A stretch of DNA of 64,000 nucleotides from Karalla daura (lineage: Eukaryota > Chordata > Actinopteri > Chaetodontiformes > Leiognathidae): assembly GCA_029224185.1 (NCBI GenBank), contig CM055206.1, forward strand, positions 9,166,183 to 9,230,182. Reading direction: 5' to 3'. Under the pieces are notes generated by a model. That model had not been told where the DNA came from and searched no databases. It was given only the letters and a program-made list of their open reading frames with translations. Shown in pieces: positions 37,081 through 64,000 of the stretch (positions are counted from its first letter, which is position 1; each line of letters opens with the position of its first letter). Position numbers and translations under genes: made by a program.

Positions 37081-37640
37081 ACCAGCAGGTGACAGACTGG
37101 CATCCTCGCTGGCAGATTCCTGCCGCCGTGACGTCACAGTGACGTGGCTGCTGCGGTGTAGCCCCGCCCCTCCCGCCGTCAACAACTGGATTCCAGCGAT
37201 TTGTATTTTCGTCAACTAGCCCTGCTAACCCGCTAACGATGATTCATTGCGTTCGTAAAGACAAAATACAACGAGTCGGCCATACTGAACGGACTCCAGC
37301 TCGTCTTTGCTAGTTGGAAACATCCCTCCATCGACATTTTGCGCCGATGTGCGGTCCGTCCCGGCTGGAAGACCGTCAAGAGCGGAGGGATCGCCGTGTT
37401 TTAGCCGCCTGGGAGACCTGCTAACGCTCCCACAGCCAGCGCCTCAACTGCCTCCAGAACAGAGATTTACCACCAGAAACGATGTGCTGTCTCTGACATT
37501 GGCGAGTATATTTCCCTCGTTCGTTCCGTGTCTCTTCGGCGTCGCTTTGCGGGCAAACGGACGTGCTAACATGGGCTTGTTTGTAGCAGCAGCTGCACGG
37601 AGCCACGCCTGGACCGTTTAAATGTCCGTCTGCGGCTGAT
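37081..37640 (+). promoter_or_regulatory. ppp1r13b: ppp1r13b CpG-rich promoter
   Basis: Contains a perfect CRE (TGACGTCA, 37129-37136), a half CRE (TGACGTGG, 37140-37147) and a GC box (CCCCGCCCCT, 37162-37171), followed by CpG-rich DNA. No TATA box is evident. The 5' UTR exon structure up to the ATG is unresolved; an acceptor-like TTTCATTCTGCAG ends at 37718. Confidence 0.6.
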
Positions 37641-37862
37641 CGCATCTATCTCAGGGCTGTCAACTAGGTTGCTTTACAACACCCATATTCACAGCAAAAC
37701 CTCTGTTTCATTCTGCAGAGAGGACTGAGGCCCAGTTGGTTGTCACGTCGGTGTAACCAGAGCCCATAATAGAGTAAGGTGGGTCTCTCACCGTGCTGCC
37801 ATTGACAGCTAACCACTGAGCTGCCGATGCACCGCTGGTTCTGACCTGCCACTACTGCCAAT

Positions 37863-62725
<24,863 letters not shown>

Positions 62726-63735
62726 TGTCTCCCCTCCGCCGACCCCTGGCTAACAGCTGGACTACTGACACAACCCCCGAGCAGAGAACAAAGGAGCCTG
62801 GCGCTCTGTCTCCCCCCTGTGGCCATAACCATCCCCGGCCTCCAGCCTCTCACTAAACCCTCTGTGAAGCGGTGGCCGCCCAGCTCTTTAAAACACCAAC
62901 ACGTACATTTGCAACGAAACACAAGCACTCCAAATGTGAAAAATCTCTTAAGCCACTCCATCCCGATGCTCCACCCTACACCCTACACCCTACACACACA
63001 ATACACCACACACACCTTTCAACCTGTTGCTCTGTCATTGCCCCAACTTGATTTTTTTCCCCCCCAGTTCAGTGTCAGCTCTGTATCAGACATCTACATG
63101 AAGAATAAAACACCAACCCCTCGTCTCAGTATTTCTCGCAGTGTTCACACTTCTTCAGCCGTCTCCCGTGCACGTTTCTCTCAGTGGCGCTGGTTTACAT
63201 GACACTGTAACACTGACTGAAATCATCTCAAGTGGTGACCGGTGAGAAGTTGCTGATTGTTTTGGGGTTTTTTTGTAACATTTTAATAGTAATTTTAAGC
63301 TAAAAGACATTGTTTGTGTTTTGCCCAGTTGCCCCCTGTGGGTAAGTTGAACTCTAATGCAGAAAAAACGGAAATGTGTTTGGCTCGCTGTAGTCTAACC
63401 ACCAAAGATAAATCTATATATTTAACAGTTTTTATTCTATTACTTTACACGACCTTGTTGAGGAGTGAGATAATCAGTCGACTTGCTGCTATCATTCACG
63501 ATTAACAGCTCCTCCCAGATGTTTAAGAAGGACGAGTCCTCGGTGTTCACTCTCCCAGCCAGTCAGAACAAAAGCAACATCTCAAGATCAATTCAGGCAG
63601 AGGGTCCTCGAAATGCCATGAACTGTATTTCTTTAAGATCGCTACCTTTTTTGTTATGTTTTTTTTTCTTTCCATTCAGTGTCAACCTGCGCAGGACTGT
63701 TGTGGACTAATAAACTTTAACATGACAAGTAAATG
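62726..63735 (+). other. ppp1r13b: ppp1r13b 3' UTR
   Basis: AATAAA signals at 63104-63109 and 63709-63714; the second is preceded by T-rich sequence and is a likely end. The remaining 63736-64000 shows nothing recognisable. Confidence 0.55.
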
Positions 63736-64000
63736 TGAGGATTCAGATGATAAACCAAGAGATGCACAAAATGTAGCAGAGTTTGTTTTTCCTGGTTGTC
63801 CGATGATCCCTAAGACGATCGTTGAAGTCTGAGTCTCATGGAAGTGGTTGGCCGACAGTATTTGTGCTTTACCAAAAAGACCTTGCCAAACAGAAAGCTG
63901 TGTCCGCGGCATCTTCTGGTGTGTGTGTACGCGATCTATGATCCATAGTACTGCAAGAAAGATAATTTGCAAAATAACCAAGTTGGACTCCATTTATTTC

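Overview
This is nuclear DNA from a vertebrate, almost certainly a teleost fish. The genes are split into many short GT-AG exons. Introns are compact, many of 80-500 bp. Long (GT)n/(CA)n microsatellites are everywhere. A dispersed repeat of the kind common in teleost genomes (starting near 'ATCCATCCAT', with an internal 'GGCAATTTAGAGTCTC'-like box) occurs in about nine copies. The species cannot be named from the sequence. All gene names below come from recognising protein families by eye; no search was run.

Layout. 1-1388 (minus strand): the first coding exon and part of the following intron of a cardiac-type GATA factor, most likely gata4; the zinc-finger exons lie beyond the left edge. About 1.4-17.8 kb: intergenic DNA with microsatellites, decayed retroelement pieces and possible regulatory clusters. 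About 17.9-32.6 kb (plus): ncoa7, 16 coding exons, 803 predicted residues, with LysM, GRAM-like and TLDc domains. About 33.8-36.2 kb (plus): hint3, five exons, 179 residues, a HIT-family nucleotide hydrolase. About 37.1-63.7 kb (plus): ppp1r13b (ASPP1), 17 constitutive coding exons, 1093 residues, plus a 43-codon cassette exon, with a ubiquitin-like N-terminus, coiled coil, proline-rich region, RVKF PP1-docking motif, ankyrin repeats and SH3.

Every exon junction was checked for reading phase. The ncoa7, hint3 and ppp1r13b models are open from start to stop, with lengths close to those I recall for the human proteins (ncoa7 942, hint3 182, ppp1r13b 1090 residues). The ncoa7-hint3 adjacency matches the human 6q22 order. 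Finding gata4 and ppp1r13b next to them reflects a different, fish-type arrangement.

The genes do not form one pathway: a developmental transcription factor, an oxidation-resistance/V-ATPase-binding TLDc protein, a nucleotide hydrolase, and a p53/PP1 regulator. The most interesting points are architectural: two candidate alternative promoters of ppp1r13b, one giving a new basic N-terminus and one an N-terminally truncated protein; a fold-back element with a 15-bp target duplication inserted exactly at a hint3 splice acceptor; a likely GC-AG intron in ncoa7; an in-phase ppp1r13b cassette exon; a (TG)16 tract in place of a polypyrimidine tract; and a 35-unit GATA array beside a GATA-factor gene. 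I see no convincing wholly new system.
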